From assembly GCA_002337455.1 (NCBI GenBank), contig DDGC01000011.1:1-64000 (forward strand): DNA of 64,000 bases, written 5' to 3'. The number at the start of each line of letters is the position of its first letter. Position 1 is the first letter of the stretch. Below are positions 51,833-61,137 of the stretch, piece after piece. Both the position numbers and the translations under genes were made by a program. The notes under the pieces are model-generated. The model made no database searches. It had not been told where the DNA came from and worked only from the letters and a program-made list of their open reading frames with translations. This stretch comes from Rhizobiales bacterium UBA1912 (lineage in GTDB: Bacteria; Pseudomonadota; Alphaproteobacteria; Rhizobiales; Devosiaceae).

Positions 51833-52723
51833 ATGACCGGGCGCATCCTCGTTGTCGGCGACGTCATCACCGATATTCTCGTTGTGCCCGAAGGGCCGGT
51901 GGCGCAGGGCACCGATACGCCGGCCACCATCCGCCAGATGCCGGGTGGTTCGGGCGCCAATCAGGCCGTGTGGCTGGCGGCGATGGGCGTGGACGCCCAT
52001 TTTGCCGCCCGCGTCGGCGGCGCCGATGTTGTCCGGCTCGGCCGCCATTTCGAGGGGCAGGGGGTCTCGGCTCATCTGAGCGGCGATGAGGCCAATCCGA
52101 CAGGCACGCTGATCTGTCTTGTCGATCCCGATGGCGAGCGCAGCTTTCTCACCGACCGCGGCGCCAATGCTCATCTGGGTGAAACCGACCTGCCGTTCGA
52201 GTTGCTCGATGGCATGGACCGGCTGCATATTTCGGGCTACGCGCTGTTCGAGCCCAAACCGCGCGCTGCGGTGATGGCGCTCGCCGCCCGCGCCAGGATG
52301 AAAGATATCCCCGTCAGCATCGATCCGGCTTCCACGGGTTTTCTTGCCACGGCAGGCTGTGAGAATTTTCTGGGCTGGGCGGCTGACGCCGAAATCATCT
52401 TCCCCAACGCCGATGAGGCCGAACTGCTGACCGGGCAAACCGATCCCGGCCGCCAGATCGCGGCGCTGCTCGAAAATTTCCGCCGCGTGGTCCTCAAGCG
52501 CGGCAATCTCGGCGCCATCTACGCCGAGCGGGGCCGGGGGCCCTGCACGGTGCCCGCCGAGGCCGTCGCGGTCGTCGATACCACCGGCGCGGGGGACGCG
52601 TTTCTGGCGGGTTTTCTGGCCGCCGAGCTGCGTGGCGAAGCTGCTGATTCCGCTCTGTCCGCCGCGATCGCCGCCGGTGCGCGCGCCGTGACGCGGTTGG
52701 GCGCGCAGCCCCCGGCGATGTGA
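51833..52723 (+). CDS. psuK: Pseudouridine kinase, PfkB family
   Basis: A carbohydrate/nucleoside kinase of 296 residues. The N-terminal glycine motif P-G-G-S-G-A-N-Q-A is near residue 39 and the PfkB C-terminal signature D-T-T-G-A-G-D-A-F with catalytic Asp is near 249. Next to psuG, it most likely phosphorylates pseudouridine, giving the substrate of PsuG. Ribokinase-like specificity cannot be excluded from sequence alone. No dedicated pseudouridine transporter is adjacent. Confidence 0.87.
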   Translation: MTGRILVVGDVITDILVVPEGPVAQGTDTPATIRQMPGGSGANQAVWLAAMGVDAHFAARVGGADVVRLGRHFEGQGVSAHLSGDEANPTGTLICLVDPDGERSFLTDRGANAHLGETDLPFELLDGMDRLHISGYALFEPKPRAAVMALAARARMKDIPVSIDPASTGFLATAGCENFLGWAADAEIIFPNADEAELLTGQTDPGRQIAALLENFRRVVLKRGNLGAIYAERGRGPCTVPAEAVAVVDTTGAGDAFLAGFLAAELRGEAADSALSAAIAAGARAVTRLGAQPPAM

Positions 52724-52871
52724 ATTATTTGTGGCGCTTTGCAAGTATCGCAGCGCTGCAAGGGGTGATTGCCAGACGTTTTAAAATTGCGTTTACTGCG
52801 GCCGCAGCCTGAGGCGCCATTGTATTGTGCTCATCCGGGCGCTGCGCTGCAAGAACGGTGAGGGGACGACG

Positions 52872-55154
52872 ATGAAACGCATCCAGACACTGGCTATGGC
52901 GGCAATATTGGCCACCGGCTTTGGCTCCACCCAGGCAACCGCACAGGACGTGATGGTGGTCTATGACGCATCAGGCTCCATGTGGGGCCAGATCGACGGC
53001 GTGACCAAGATCGAGATTGCCCGTGAGGTGCTGGGCGATCTCGTGAACCAGTGGTCGGCTGACACCAACCTGGGACTGGTCGCCTATGGCCATCGCCGTG
53101 AGGGCGATTGCGGCGACATCGAAACGGTGATCGCGCCGCAGCCCATTTCCCCTGCCACGTTTACCGAAGCGGTCAACGCCATCAATCCGCTGGGCCGCAC
53201 GCCGCTCTCGGCCGCCGTCGAACACGCTGCCGAAGAACTGGTTTATCTCGAGAATCCTGCCACCGTTGTTCTGATCTCGGACGGTATCGAGAACTGCGAG
53301 GCCGACCCGTGCGCGTTGGCGTCCCATCTCGAAGAGCGCGGCATCGCGTTCACCACCCACGTTATCGGCTTTGACGTGGCGTCCGAAGAATACGCCCAGC
53401 TGTCCTGCATCGCCGAAAACACCGGCGGCATCTTCGTACCCGCATCCAATGCCGGCGAACTGGCCGACGCGCTGGCCGAGGTCAAGCAGGTGATCGAGGA
53501 GGCTCCCGAGCCTGAACCCGAGCCCGAACCGCAGCCTGAACCTGAGCCCGAAGCCGCCCAGGTCGATATCAAGGCTCCCGCCAGCGTGACCGTCGGTATG
53601 CGGTTCCCCGTAAGCTGGGCCCCGACGCTCGAGCCTAGCGATTACGTGACGATTGTCCCGGTCGGGGCCGATGAGGGCAGCTTTGGCAATTACCAGCGCG
53701 TGCGCGAAGATTCCGAGCAGGAGCTGAGGGCACCGGCCGAAACCGGACTGTATGAGGTCCGCTACGTCTTTGAGAGCACTGGAGAAACGGTCGGGTCGGC
53801 CCCGGTTGAAGTGGTCGACGCCGAAATCACCGTGACCGCGCCCGAAACGGTCACCACCGGCGCCCGGTTCACGGTGAGCTATACCGGCGCCGTCGATGGC
53901 AGCGATTACGTCACGATTGTTCCGGTCGGTTCCGATGAGGGCAGCTTCACGAACTATCAGCGTGTCCGCGACGTGTCCGAACAGGAACTGACAGCTCCCG
54001 CCGATGCTGGCCTTTATGAAGTGCGCTACGTGCTCGACGAGGGTGGGCGCACGATGGCGTCGACACCGGTTGAGGTGGTGGAACCGCAAACGACGGTTTC
54101 CGCTCCCAAGACAGTGACGGTGGGTGCGCGCTTCACCGTTGGATACACCGGGGCGGTCAATGCCAGCGACTATGTCACCATCGTTCCCGTGGGCTCCGAC
54201 GAGGGCAGCTTTACTGACTACCAGCGCGTGCGTGATGCGTCCGAACAGGAGCTGACAGCCCCCGCCGAGCCCGGATTGTACGAAGTGCGCTATGTGCTCG
54301 ACGAAGGCGCCCGGACCCTGGCATCGACGCCCATCGAGGTCGTCGAAGGCGAGACCACGGTTTCGGCGCCTGAAACGGTTACCATCGGGTCGCGGTTCAC
54401 CGTGAGCTACACCGGTGCGGTCAATGGCAGTGATTATGTCACTATCGTTCCGGCCGGAGCGGAGGAGGGGAGTTACACGGACTATCAGCGTGTACGCGAC
54501 GCCTCCGAGCAGGAACTGACGGCCCCCGCCGAGACCGGACTTTATGAAGTCCGTTACGTGCTGGACGAAGGGGGACGCACCATGGCCTCGACCCCTGTTG
54601 AGGTTGTGGACGGCGATGTGAGTGTTTCGGCTCCCACGATCGTGATCGCCAATGCAAGGTTCACCGTGGGCTATACCGGTGCGATCAACGGCAGCGACTA
54701 TGTGACGATTGTTCCGGCCGGAGCGGAGGAAGGAAGCTACACAGACTACCAGCGCGTCCGCGATGGATCCGAGCAGGAACTGACGGCTCCCGCCGATCCC
54801 GGGCTGTATGAGGTTCGCTACGTGCTCGATGCAGGCGGCGCCACAATGGCCTCAACACCTGTCGAAGTGCTCGAAGAGGGAAGCGCCATCGATTTTGGCG
54901 CCGGTCTTGATGTGCCCGCTTCGGCAGCACCGGGAGAGGCGATCCTTGTCACATGGACGGCCGATGTCGAGGGCGCTCGTGTCACGCTCGCAAGGACCGA
55001 TCAGGCCGATTTCGCATGGATCGAGGCCCAGCCCGCCAATAGCGAGAAGGCCACCAAGCTGACCATGCCTGACGAACCGGGCACCTATGAGATCCGCTTT
55101 CTCGATGTGGCCAACCAAGCCGTGCTCGGGCGCTCGCCGATCACTGTGGAATAG
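52872..55154 (+). CDS. Secreted VWA-domain protein with tandem Ig-like repeats
   Basis: A periplasmic or surface protein of 760 residues. A signal peptide (M-K-R-I-Q-T-L-A then A-T-A-Q) is followed by a von Willebrand A domain (residues about 28-205) with MIDAS D-A-S-G-S-M near 35 and G-R-T-P-L-S near 112. An E-P-E-P linker near 215 leads to five tandem units of 87-88 residues and a divergent sixth. Each unit contains Y-V-T-I-V-P, Y-Q-R-V-R and G-L-Y-E-V-R-Y-V segments; the strand pattern suggests an Ig-like fold. GAGGGG precedes the ATG. No operon partner; function unknown beyond probable metal-dependent adhesion or protein binding. Confidence 0.85.
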   Translation: MKRIQTLAMAAILATGFGSTQATAQDVMVVYDASGSMWGQIDGVTKIEIAREVLGDLVNQWSADTNLGLVAYGHRREGDCGDIETVIAPQPISPATFTEAVNAINPLGRTPLSAAVEHAAEELVYLENPATVVLISDGIENCEADPCALASHLEERGIAFTTHVIGFDVASEEYAQLSCIAENTGGIFVPASNAGELADALAEVKQVIEEAPEPEPEPEPQPEPEPEAAQVDIKAPASVTVGMRFPVSWAPTLEPSDYVTIVPVGADEGSFGNYQRVREDSEQELRAPAETGLYEVRYVFESTGETVGSAPVEVVDAEITVTAPETVTTGARFTVSYTGAVDGSDYVTIVPVGSDEGSFTNYQRVRDVSEQELTAPADAGLYEVRYVLDEGGRTMASTPVEVVEPQTTVSAPKTVTVGARFTVGYTGAVNASDYVTIVPVGSDEGSFTDYQRVRDASEQELTAPAEPGLYEVRYVLDEGARTLASTPIEVVEGETTVSAPETVTIGSRFTVSYTGAVNGSDYVTIVPAGAEEGSYTDYQRVRDASEQELTAPAETGLYEVRYVLDEGGRTMASTPVEVVDGDVSVSAPTIVIANARFTVGYTGAINGSDYVTIVPAGAEEGSYTDYQRVRDGSEQELTAPADPGLYEVRYVLDAGGATMASTPVEVLEEGSAIDFGAGLDVPASAAPGEAILVTWTADVEGARVTLARTDQADFAWIEAQPANSEKATKLTMPDEPGTYEIRFLDVANQAVLGRSPITVE
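53559..54868 (+). repeat. Five tandem ~262-bp coding repeats
   Basis: The repeats encode the 87-88-residue units of the VWA protein. Units start near 53559, 53819, 54080, 54343 and 54606. Units two to five are close at protein level, with the middle segment D-Y-V-T-I-V-P nearly invariant. Silent differences between units show they are not a very recent expansion. Confidence 0.85.
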
Positions 55155-55350
55155 CGAAAAAGGGGCGGGGCTTTGGCTCCGCTCTTCCAGTCCGGACAGG
55201 CGTGCGGGCCCTGACCCGATCACCGATATTGTACTTGCAATTGACATTGGCGTCGGCTTTGCTGGGTGCTTAAGGACCGTCTTGCCCCGACTGGAAGATG
55301 CCTTCTCTTGACTGGCCTCAGTGGCGACTGGTCCGCAACGGGAGGAAGTT

Positions 55351-55794
55351 ATGGATCTCATCATGCGCAAGCCGGCGTCCCGGCTGGTGATGGCCGCAGG
55401 GCTTGCTGTCGGCGCCCTGCTGTCGGTGCCGGTTTACGCCCAGGACGAGAGCACCACGAGTCCTGTGCACTATTCGTCCGAACAGGCCGACCGCGGTGAG
55501 GACAGATTTGAAAGAGACTGCGAAGACTGCCACGGAGACGATCTGCGCGGCGGGCTGATCGGCGGGCCGCCCTTGCGCGGACTGGCGTTTGAACAGAAAT
55601 TCGCCAATGGCGCGCCGGCCTCGGCGATGTTCGGCTTCATGAGCGCGCTTATGCCGCCCAACGCGCCGGGCCGCTATACGCCCGAGGTCTATGCCGACCT
55701 GATGGCCTATATTCTGCAGGAAAATGGTTTCCAGCCCGGCGAAGAACTCCCCTCGGATATGGAATCGCTCAACAATCTGATCGTTCAGAAGTAA
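55351..55794 (+). CDS. Periplasmic c-type cytochrome
   Basis: A small class I cytochrome c of 147 residues. A signal peptide (R-K-P-A-S-R-L-V-M-A then V-Y-A-Q) precedes the heme site C-E-D-C-H at residues 57-61. The axial Met is probably Met101 in S-A-L-M-P-P. GGGAGGAAG lies just before the ATG. It converges on the MxaJ-like gene and the PQQ dehydrogenase, and is the natural electron acceptor for that enzyme. Confidence 0.87.
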   Translation: MDLIMRKPASRLVMAAGLAVGALLSVPVYAQDESTTSPVHYSSEQADRGEDRFERDCEDCHGDDLRGGLIGGPPLRGLAFEQKFANGAPASAMFGFMSALMPPNAPGRYTPEVYADLMAYILQENGFQPGEELPSDMESLNNLIVQK

Positions 55795-55806
55795 AAGACC
55801 GCGCCG

Positions 55807-56664
55807 TCAGCGGGTAGGCGCAGCGGCAAAATCGTATTCCTCGAGGATGGCGCCGATTGTGCCATCCGCTGTAAGCGCGGCGATCGCGTCGTCTATTGCT
55901 GTGCGCAAATAGGTGTTCTCGGCGAGCAGCAGCCCGCCCACCCCGAGGCTGGACGGCCGCAGGGGGCTGGGATCGACGAGGTGGATTTCGGCCAGCTCGG
56001 GGTTTCCGCGTTGCTCGGCCCACAGGCTGGGCGCCCAGACCAGCGCCAGATCCACGGTGCCATTGAGCAGCGAAGCTATGGAAAGCTCGTTGGTGCCCAT
56101 CGGAAACACTGGCCAGCGCTCTTCCGGAGCCAGCGTCGAGGCATAGGTGAACAGCTGAAGATGGGCCGACGTGCCCATCGTCGCAGCGATCGGGCGTGAG
56201 GGCGCCAGATCGCGCAGCGTCTGAATGGCCGGATCGGTGGCCACGAAGACATATTGGGCTTCGTAGTAGGGCCGGGTCGCGATGACCCATTCCGGCAACC
56301 CCTCAGGAATGAGCTTGAAGCCCAACTGCACGTCGCAATGTTCGAGCAGGGTCTGGTAGATTCTCGTGATGTCCTCGCGCACGATGCCGCTCTCGATCAC
56401 GTATTGTTGCGGTTCGAGCAGCAATCCCGCGGCTATGGCATCGGCGATGGCGGCCGCCACCTCCCAGTCGGGGTCGCGCTCGTCGACGCAATAGCGAAAA
56501 TGGGAAGCATCGAGTGGCCGGCCGATGCTCCACTGGCCCGGCGCAAACGGCACCTCATAGAATTCGGGCTGCTGCGCCGAGGCAACGCCCGGCGACAGCG
56601 TAGCCATTGCAAAGGCCAGCGCAGAGAACAGAAGCGGAAGTGCCGGACGTAAGCCAGTGAGCAA
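55807..56664 (-). CDS. Periplasmic binding protein-like (MxaJ/XoxJ-type)
   Basis: A protein of about 285 residues with a signal peptide ending G-V-A-S-A-Q-Q and a family 3 solute-binding fold. R-Y-C-V-D-E-R-D-P-D-W-E-V-A near residue 53 and the two-lobe pattern recall the MxaJ/XoxJ accessory proteins that accompany PQQ alcohol dehydrogenases. I chose a TTG at 56664 with GGGAGA upstream because it gives a clean signal peptide; the frame is open to 56727. It follows the dehydrogenase gene on the same strand. Confidence 0.75.
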   Translation of the reverse strand: MLTGLRPALPLLFSALAFAMATLSPGVASAQQPEFYEVPFAPGQWSIGRPLDASHFRYCVDERDPDWEVAAAIADAIAAGLLLEPQQYVIESGIVREDITRIYQTLLEHCDVQLGFKLIPEGLPEWVIATRPYYEAQYVFVATDPAIQTLRDLAPSRPIAATMGTSAHLQLFTYASTLAPEERWPVFPMGTNELSIASLLNGTVDLALVWAPSLWAEQRGNPELAEIHLVDPSPLRPSSLGVGGLLLAENTYLRTAIDDAIAALTADGTIGAILEEYDFAAAPTR

Positions 56665-56833
56665 TTGGTGTCTCCCTCTGTACGGATCGATCTTTTCCGC
56701 GCTTCCCTGGCGAAAGCCGGGGTCCATGGGCGCTACTTAAACCCTGGCGGCCCGACCCTTGCTGCTAGGCCCCGGCTTTCGCTGGGGAAGCGATTGGGAT
56801 GGATAACGGGCGGTCTTGAAAGAACTGAACCTT

Positions 56834-56879
56834 CCAGAAAACACGCGGGGCGGACCGGAAATTTCCGTGCCCGCCCCGC
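56834..56879 (-). terminator. Probable terminator after the PQQ dehydrogenase
   Basis: Arms GCGGGGCGG and CCGCCCCGC form a 9-bp stem, with a nested GGAA/TTCC pairing, followed on the minus strand by GTGTTTTCT. It lies about 20 nt past the dehydrogenase stop and before the MxaJ-like gene, so that gene may be expressed less. Confidence 0.65.
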
Positions 56880-56900
56880 TTCTCAGATTACACCTTCCGA

Positions 56901-58655
56901 TCAGTCGGGAAGTGCAAACACGTAAAGCGTTGCCGGATTGTCAGCTGGCAGCCGGATGTCCGGTGTCAGCGACGCCAGGCGGCCCAGGCCGGAGGCCCAG
57001 TTCGCAACGACAGCAACATACTGCTTGCCGCCAGCCTCGTAGCTGATCGGGAAGGATTCGAGCGAATTGCTCAACGGCCCGCTCTCCCACAGCACGTCGC
57101 CGGTTTCATCGTCCAGAGCCATGAACTTGCGGTCAAGGCTGCCCACGAACACCAGCCCGCCACCAGTCGGCAGGGTTGAACTGGTGATCGGCGCATACTG
57201 CCGATACTGCCAAACCTCAGACTGGTCTGTCAGGTCGATGGCACGAACCTGGCCGATATTGCCGTCGCCGTCAGGATGCGGCACACGAGCAAAGGTCTGC
57301 AGACCGCCGCCGGTGTAAATCTCGCCCGGATCGAGCGGATTGACCGAAGTGTTCGAGCAGAACTCCACAGTCGGCAGATACAGGGTTTCGGTCCGCGGGC
57401 TGTAGGCCGTGGCCTGCCAGGCCTTGGCGCCCGGGTCGGCCGGGCAGTTGAAGGTGGTTTCACCGATGACCGGAATGACCTCGGGGTTGATCTCCTTCTC
57501 GCCGGTGGCCTGATCGATCGAAAGCACCACATTCTGCGGTGCGGTCTCCTGGGCCCACAGCCATTCGCCCGTCGTCCGGTCGAGCGACTCGATGATGCCG
57601 ATCTTTCCGGTCGTCACCACCTGTTGCCGCATCTCGCCGTTGAACGGTAGATCGACCAGTATGCGCTCATAGGCGTAGTCGAGGTCGAGAGAGTCGGTCT
57701 CCAGGTACTGGTGATACCAGTCGAGCTCGCCGGTGGTCACATCGATGGCCAGTGTGGAGTTGGTATAGAGCGCCTCGTTGGTGACGTTGGGGTCGGAACT
57801 CGGCGGGGTCAGCCCCGCAATCTCGACGTTCCACGGATAAGGCTGCCCGACGCCGGCGAAGATCAGGTTCTGCTCAGGATCGTATGAACCGGTGATCCAG
57901 GCCGATGCGCCATGGCGGCTCTCCAGCGGGAGACCGTTCCAGCTGTTGCCCTCGGGCGTATCGCCGCGGGCGATGGTGTGGACACGCCACACTTCCTCAC
58001 CGGTATTCACGTCGTGCCCGGTAAAAAAGCAACCGCCGGGCTGGGCGTTGCTGCACGAGGTCATGCCTTGGACGACGACGCCGTTTGCCACTAACGGTCC
58101 GCTCGAGAAAGCGAAGCCGTGCTCGTAGTTTGCGACCTGCTTGTCCCAGATCAACTGGCCCGTCTTGGCGTCCAGCGCAATCAGATGGGCATCGCGAGTA
58201 GCGATGATCAGCTTGTCATCGTAGATCGCCTTGGAGCGCTCGCCGCTGGGGTTCACGTCATCGGGGAGCTCGTATTCATACTCCCAGATCAAATCACCCG
58301 TGGCCCCGTCGAGGGCCTGGATGAGGTGGCTTGAGTTCTGCAGGTACAAAATTCCGTCATGAACAAGCGGGGTTTCCTGCGACCGGCCGCCCGGAGACAT
58401 GCCCCAGGCCCAGGCCAGTTGAAGATCTCCCACATTGTCGCGGTTGATTTCTTCGAGCGGGCTGTAGCCCCAGCCGTCATAGGTGCGCCGCCACATCAGC
58501 CAGTCGCCGTCGGGCGGATCGATCAACATTTCGTCAGTGACCGGCGTCAGGGCGTCGATCGGGTTGTCTTGGGCAACTGCGGCTTGCACCGCCAGCAGCG
58601 ATGCTGACGATGCAGCGACCGCCAATAGGGCAAGTAATCTCTTGGTTCTCTTCAT
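56901..58655 (-). CDS. PQQ-dependent alcohol dehydrogenase (quinoprotein)
   Basis: A periplasmic beta-propeller quinoprotein of 584 residues. A signal peptide (M-K-R-T-K-R-L-L-A then A-A-V-A-Q) is followed by repeated propeller W-motifs (A-L-D-G-A-T-G-D-L-I-W, A-L-D-A-K-T-G-Q-L-I-W, I-D-V-T-T-G-E-L-D-W). The putative catalytic Asp is in D-L-D-Y-A; Ala two positions on suggests the calcium rather than the lanthanide type. The vicinal Cys-Cys of methanol dehydrogenases is not seen: here two Cys lie eight residues apart in C-S-N-A-Q-P-G-G-C. Its substrate is unknown. GGAGGAGG precedes the ATG. Confidence 0.87.
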   Translation of the reverse strand: MKRTKRLLALLAVAASSASLLAVQAAVAQDNPIDALTPVTDEMLIDPPDGDWLMWRRTYDGWGYSPLEEINRDNVGDLQLAWAWGMSPGGRSQETPLVHDGILYLQNSSHLIQALDGATGDLIWEYEYELPDDVNPSGERSKAIYDDKLIIATRDAHLIALDAKTGQLIWDKQVANYEHGFAFSSGPLVANGVVVQGMTSCSNAQPGGCFFTGHDVNTGEEVWRVHTIARGDTPEGNSWNGLPLESRHGASAWITGSYDPEQNLIFAGVGQPYPWNVEIAGLTPPSSDPNVTNEALYTNSTLAIDVTTGELDWYHQYLETDSLDLDYAYERILVDLPFNGEMRQQVVTTGKIGIIESLDRTTGEWLWAQETAPQNVVLSIDQATGEKEINPEVIPVIGETTFNCPADPGAKAWQATAYSPRTETLYLPTVEFCSNTSVNPLDPGEIYTGGGLQTFARVPHPDGDGNIGQVRAIDLTDQSEVWQYRQYAPITSSTLPTGGGLVFVGSLDRKFMALDDETGDVLWESGPLSNSLESFPISYEAGGKQYVAVVANWASGLGRLASLTPDIRLPADNPATLYVFALPD

Positions 58656-58863
58656 AGCGGGCCTCCTCCAAAGCCAAGAATTACTAGCTTTCCCCCCGCA
58701 ATGTCTGGCTGGCGTATTAGCGTCAACTTACAAAGCTTTTGCTAGCACGCTTTGAGCGTACGCCTGCCCAATGGAAGTCGTCAACTGCTCGTTAACGATT
58801 GCTCTTATCCGCGGAGTTGCCCGCTGACTGCTGCCACATGGCGGCAGAGGGCGCCCATTTCAC

Positions 58864-58893
58864 AAAAAAAGGGCGGTGCACCGAGCACCGCCC
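58864..58893 (-). terminator. Rho-independent terminator of the etf operon
   Basis: Arms GGGCGGTGC and GCACCGCCC form a perfect 9-bp stem around a five-base loop, followed on the minus strand by seven T. It starts about 22 nt past the etfA stop. The rest of the 58656-58915 gap should carry the PQQ-dehydrogenase promoter; no clear motif is seen. Confidence 0.9.
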
Positions 58894-58915
58894 CTTGATC
58901 GCGAACTCGCGGGCC

Positions 58916-59845
58916 TTAAAGCGCCTTGGTCAACTCCGGCACCAGTTCGAACAGATCGCCCACCAGCCCGTAATCGGCGACGCCGAAAATTGGGGCCTCT
59001 GGGTCCTTGTCGATGGCGACGATGACTTTCGAGTTCTTCATGCCCGCCAGATGCTGGATCGCCCCGGAAATGCCCACGGCGATATAAAGATCGGGCGCCA
59101 CGACCTTGCCGGTCTGGCCGACCTGCCAGTCGTTGGGGGCGTAGCCCGCATCGACCGCGGCGCGCGAGGCGCCCATGGCCGCGCCCAGCTTTTCGGCCAG
59201 CGGCTTGATGACTTCGTTGAACTTTTCTTCCGAGCCCAGCGCCCGTCCGCCCGAAACCACGATCCGCGCATTGGCCAGTTCCGGCCCGGCGCTGACCGGC
59301 GTATCGCGGGAGACGAATTTCACCTTCGGCGCCGAGGGCGCGAAATCGACGGCTTCAATATTGGCCGAGCCGCCGTTGCCAACCGCATCGAACGCCGAAG
59401 CGCGCACGGTGATGACGATCTTGTCGGCGCTCGCCTCCACGGTCTGGATCGCCGCACCGGCATAGACGGGCCGCTCGAAGCGCTTGCCGGAGAGAACCGC
59501 CGTGATGTCGGAAACCTGCATCACGTCGAGCAGCGCCGCAGCGCGGGGCATTACGTTCTTGCCCGACGTCGTGGCGGCGGCAACGAGATGGGTGTATCCG
59601 TCCGCCAGATGCACAAGCAGTTCGGAAACCGGTTCGGCAAGCTGGTGTGCATAGGCGTCATTGTCGGCAACCAGCACTTTGGTGACGCCATCGAGCTTGG
59701 CGGCGGCATCGGCAACGGCGCCACAGCCAGACCCGGCCACTAGCACGTCGATGTCTCCACCGATCTTCTGGGCGGCGGCCACGGCCTTGGCGGTCGCGAC
59801 GGCGAGGGTCGAGTTGTCGTGTTCTGCGAGAATGAGAATGGTCAT
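58916..59845 (-). CDS. etfA: Electron transfer flavoprotein, alpha subunit
   Basis: The alpha subunit of 309 residues, which binds FAD and passes electrons from acyl-CoA and related dehydrogenases to ETF-ubiquinone oxidoreductase. The FAD-domain motif V-S-G-G-R-A-L-G-S is near residue 199 and the A-V-G-I-S-G-A-I-Q-H-L-A-G-M signature near 264. It overlaps etfB by 4 nt. Next to the branched-chain oxoacid dehydrogenase genes, it fits oxidation of branched-chain acyl-CoAs. Confidence 0.93.
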   Translation of the reverse strand: MTILILAEHDNSTLAVATAKAVAAAQKIGGDIDVLVAGSGCGAVADAAAKLDGVTKVLVADNDAYAHQLAEPVSELLVHLADGYTHLVAAATTSGKNVMPRAAALLDVMQVSDITAVLSGKRFERPVYAGAAIQTVEASADKIVITVRASAFDAVGNGGSANIEAVDFAPSAPKVKFVSRDTPVSAGPELANARIVVSGGRALGSEEKFNEVIKPLAEKLGAAMGASRAAVDAGYAPNDWQVGQTGKVVAPDLYIAVGISGAIQHLAGMKNSKVIVAIDKDPEAPIFGVADYGLVGDLFELVPELTKAL

Positions 59846-60591
59846 AGAACCCGCGCCTCCGTCTTGAGCTTTTCGACGAGTTCAGCGACCGAACCCACCA
59901 TCGAACCAGGCTTGCGCTCGGCCGGTTTGGCTGTCGAGATGACGCTCAATGTGGGAGCGAGGGCGACGCCAAGGCTTGCCGCGTCGATTTCCTCGAGCGG
60001 CTTTTTCTTGGCCTTCATCACGTTGGGGAGCGATGCGTAGCGCGGGGTGTTGAGCCGCAGATCGGTGGAGATGACGGCGGGCAGGGTGAGTTCGAGCGTT
60101 TCCAGCCCGCCATCGACCTCGCGCGTCACCGTCGCCTTGCCGTCGGCAATCTCGACCTTGGAGGCAAACGTTGCCTGCGGCCAGCCGAGCAGCGCCGAGA
60201 GCATCTGGGCGGTCTGGTTGGCATCGTCGTCGATGGCCTGCTTGCCCATGATAACCAGATCGGGGTTCTGTTGCTCTGTAATCGTCTTGAGGATTTTGGC
60301 GACGGCCAGCGGCTCGATGACCTCGTCGGTCTTGACCAGAATGGCGCTGTCGGCACCCATGGCAAGCGCGGTGCGCAGCGTATCCTGCGCCTGGGCCGGG
60401 CCGATGGAAACGGCAACGATTTCAGTGGCGATGCCCGCTTCCCTAAGCTTGATTGCCTCTTCGACGGCAATTTCGTCGAACGGGTTCATGCTCATTTTCT
60501 GGTTGGCGAGATCGACGCCCGTTCCGTCCGACTTCACCCGCACGGTGATGTTGGCGTCGAGCACCCGCTTGACCGGGACTAGAATTTTCAA
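59842..60591 (-). CDS. etfB: Electron transfer flavoprotein, beta subunit
   Basis: The beta subunit, 249 residues, the usual length. The N-terminus K-I-L-V-P-V-K-R-V and the segments N-P-F-D-E-I-A-V-E-E-A near 38 and the GKQAIDDDANQ region near 125 are diagnostic. The start is TTG at 60591 with GAGGAG about 6 nt upstream, giving the family N-terminus; in-frame ATG codons upstream would add unrelated residues. Confidence 0.93.
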   Translation of the reverse strand: MKILVPVKRVLDANITVRVKSDGTGVDLANQKMSMNPFDEIAVEEAIKLREAGIATEIVAVSIGPAQAQDTLRTALAMGADSAILVKTDEVIEPLAVAKILKTITEQQNPDLVIMGKQAIDDDANQTAQMLSALLGWPQATFASKVEIADGKATVTREVDGGLETLELTLPAVISTDLRLNTPRYASLPNVMKAKKKPLEEIDAASLGVALAPTLSVISTAKPAERKPGSMVGSVAELVEKLKTEARVL

Positions 60592-60632
60592 AGCCGTCTC
60601 CTCTTGTAGATTCATCCGGGACGTGAGGCCGC

Positions 60633-61094
60633 TTACTGCGCTGCGATCGGCAGCTTGGTCGTGAGCTTGATGCATTTGAGCGCGAAATGGGAGTTGATGG
60701 CCACAACGCCGGGCAAATGCAACAGCTTGCGTTTCAAAAGCCGCTCATATTCCTCTATCGAAGCGACCAGCGCACGCACCACATAGTCGGTCTCCCCACT
60801 CATGGAATAACATTCCACCACTTCGGGATAGTCGGCCACCTCGCGCTCGAACGCTTCAAGCGTTTCCTCATCGTGCTGCTTGAGTCTAATATGGGCAAAG
60901 ACGGTGATGGCGAGCCCCAGCTTGTGCTGGTCGAGGATCGAAACACGCTCCTTGATGACCCCATCCTTCTCGAGGCGCTTGAGACGCCGCCAGAAGGGCG
61001 TATGGGACAGGCCAACTTTCTCCGCCATATCGGCGACCGACAGGGACGAGTCATCCTGGACCACTGCCAGTATCTTGCGATCCATCTCGTCCAT
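60633..61094 (-). CDS. Lrp/AsnC-family regulator (BkdR-like)
   Basis: A regulator of 153 residues. An N-terminal winged helix (V-A-D-M-A-E-K-V-G-L-S then F-W-R-R-L-K-R-L-E) is followed by a RAM effector domain (about 65-145, with C-Y-S-M-S-G-E-T-D-Y). Lrp relatives called BkdR activate branched-chain oxoacid dehydrogenase genes in response to branched-chain amino acids. It is divergent from exactly such genes, so the same role is likely. GGAGA precedes the ATG. Confidence 0.88.
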   Translation of the reverse strand: MDEMDRKILAVVQDDSSLSVADMAEKVGLSHTPFWRRLKRLEKDGVIKERVSILDQHKLGLAITVFAHIRLKQHDEETLEAFEREVADYPEVVECYSMSGETDYVVRALVASIEEYERLLKRKLLHLPGVVAINSHFALKCIKLTTKLPIAAQ

Positions 61095-61137
61095 GTAATC
61101 GTCTCCTCAATACGCCCAAATTGATAGGATGAAATAT

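Noticed and set aside
53559..54868. CRISPR-like or transposon repeat
   Set aside because: The repeats are coding, about 262 bp, contiguous without spacers and keep the reading frame.
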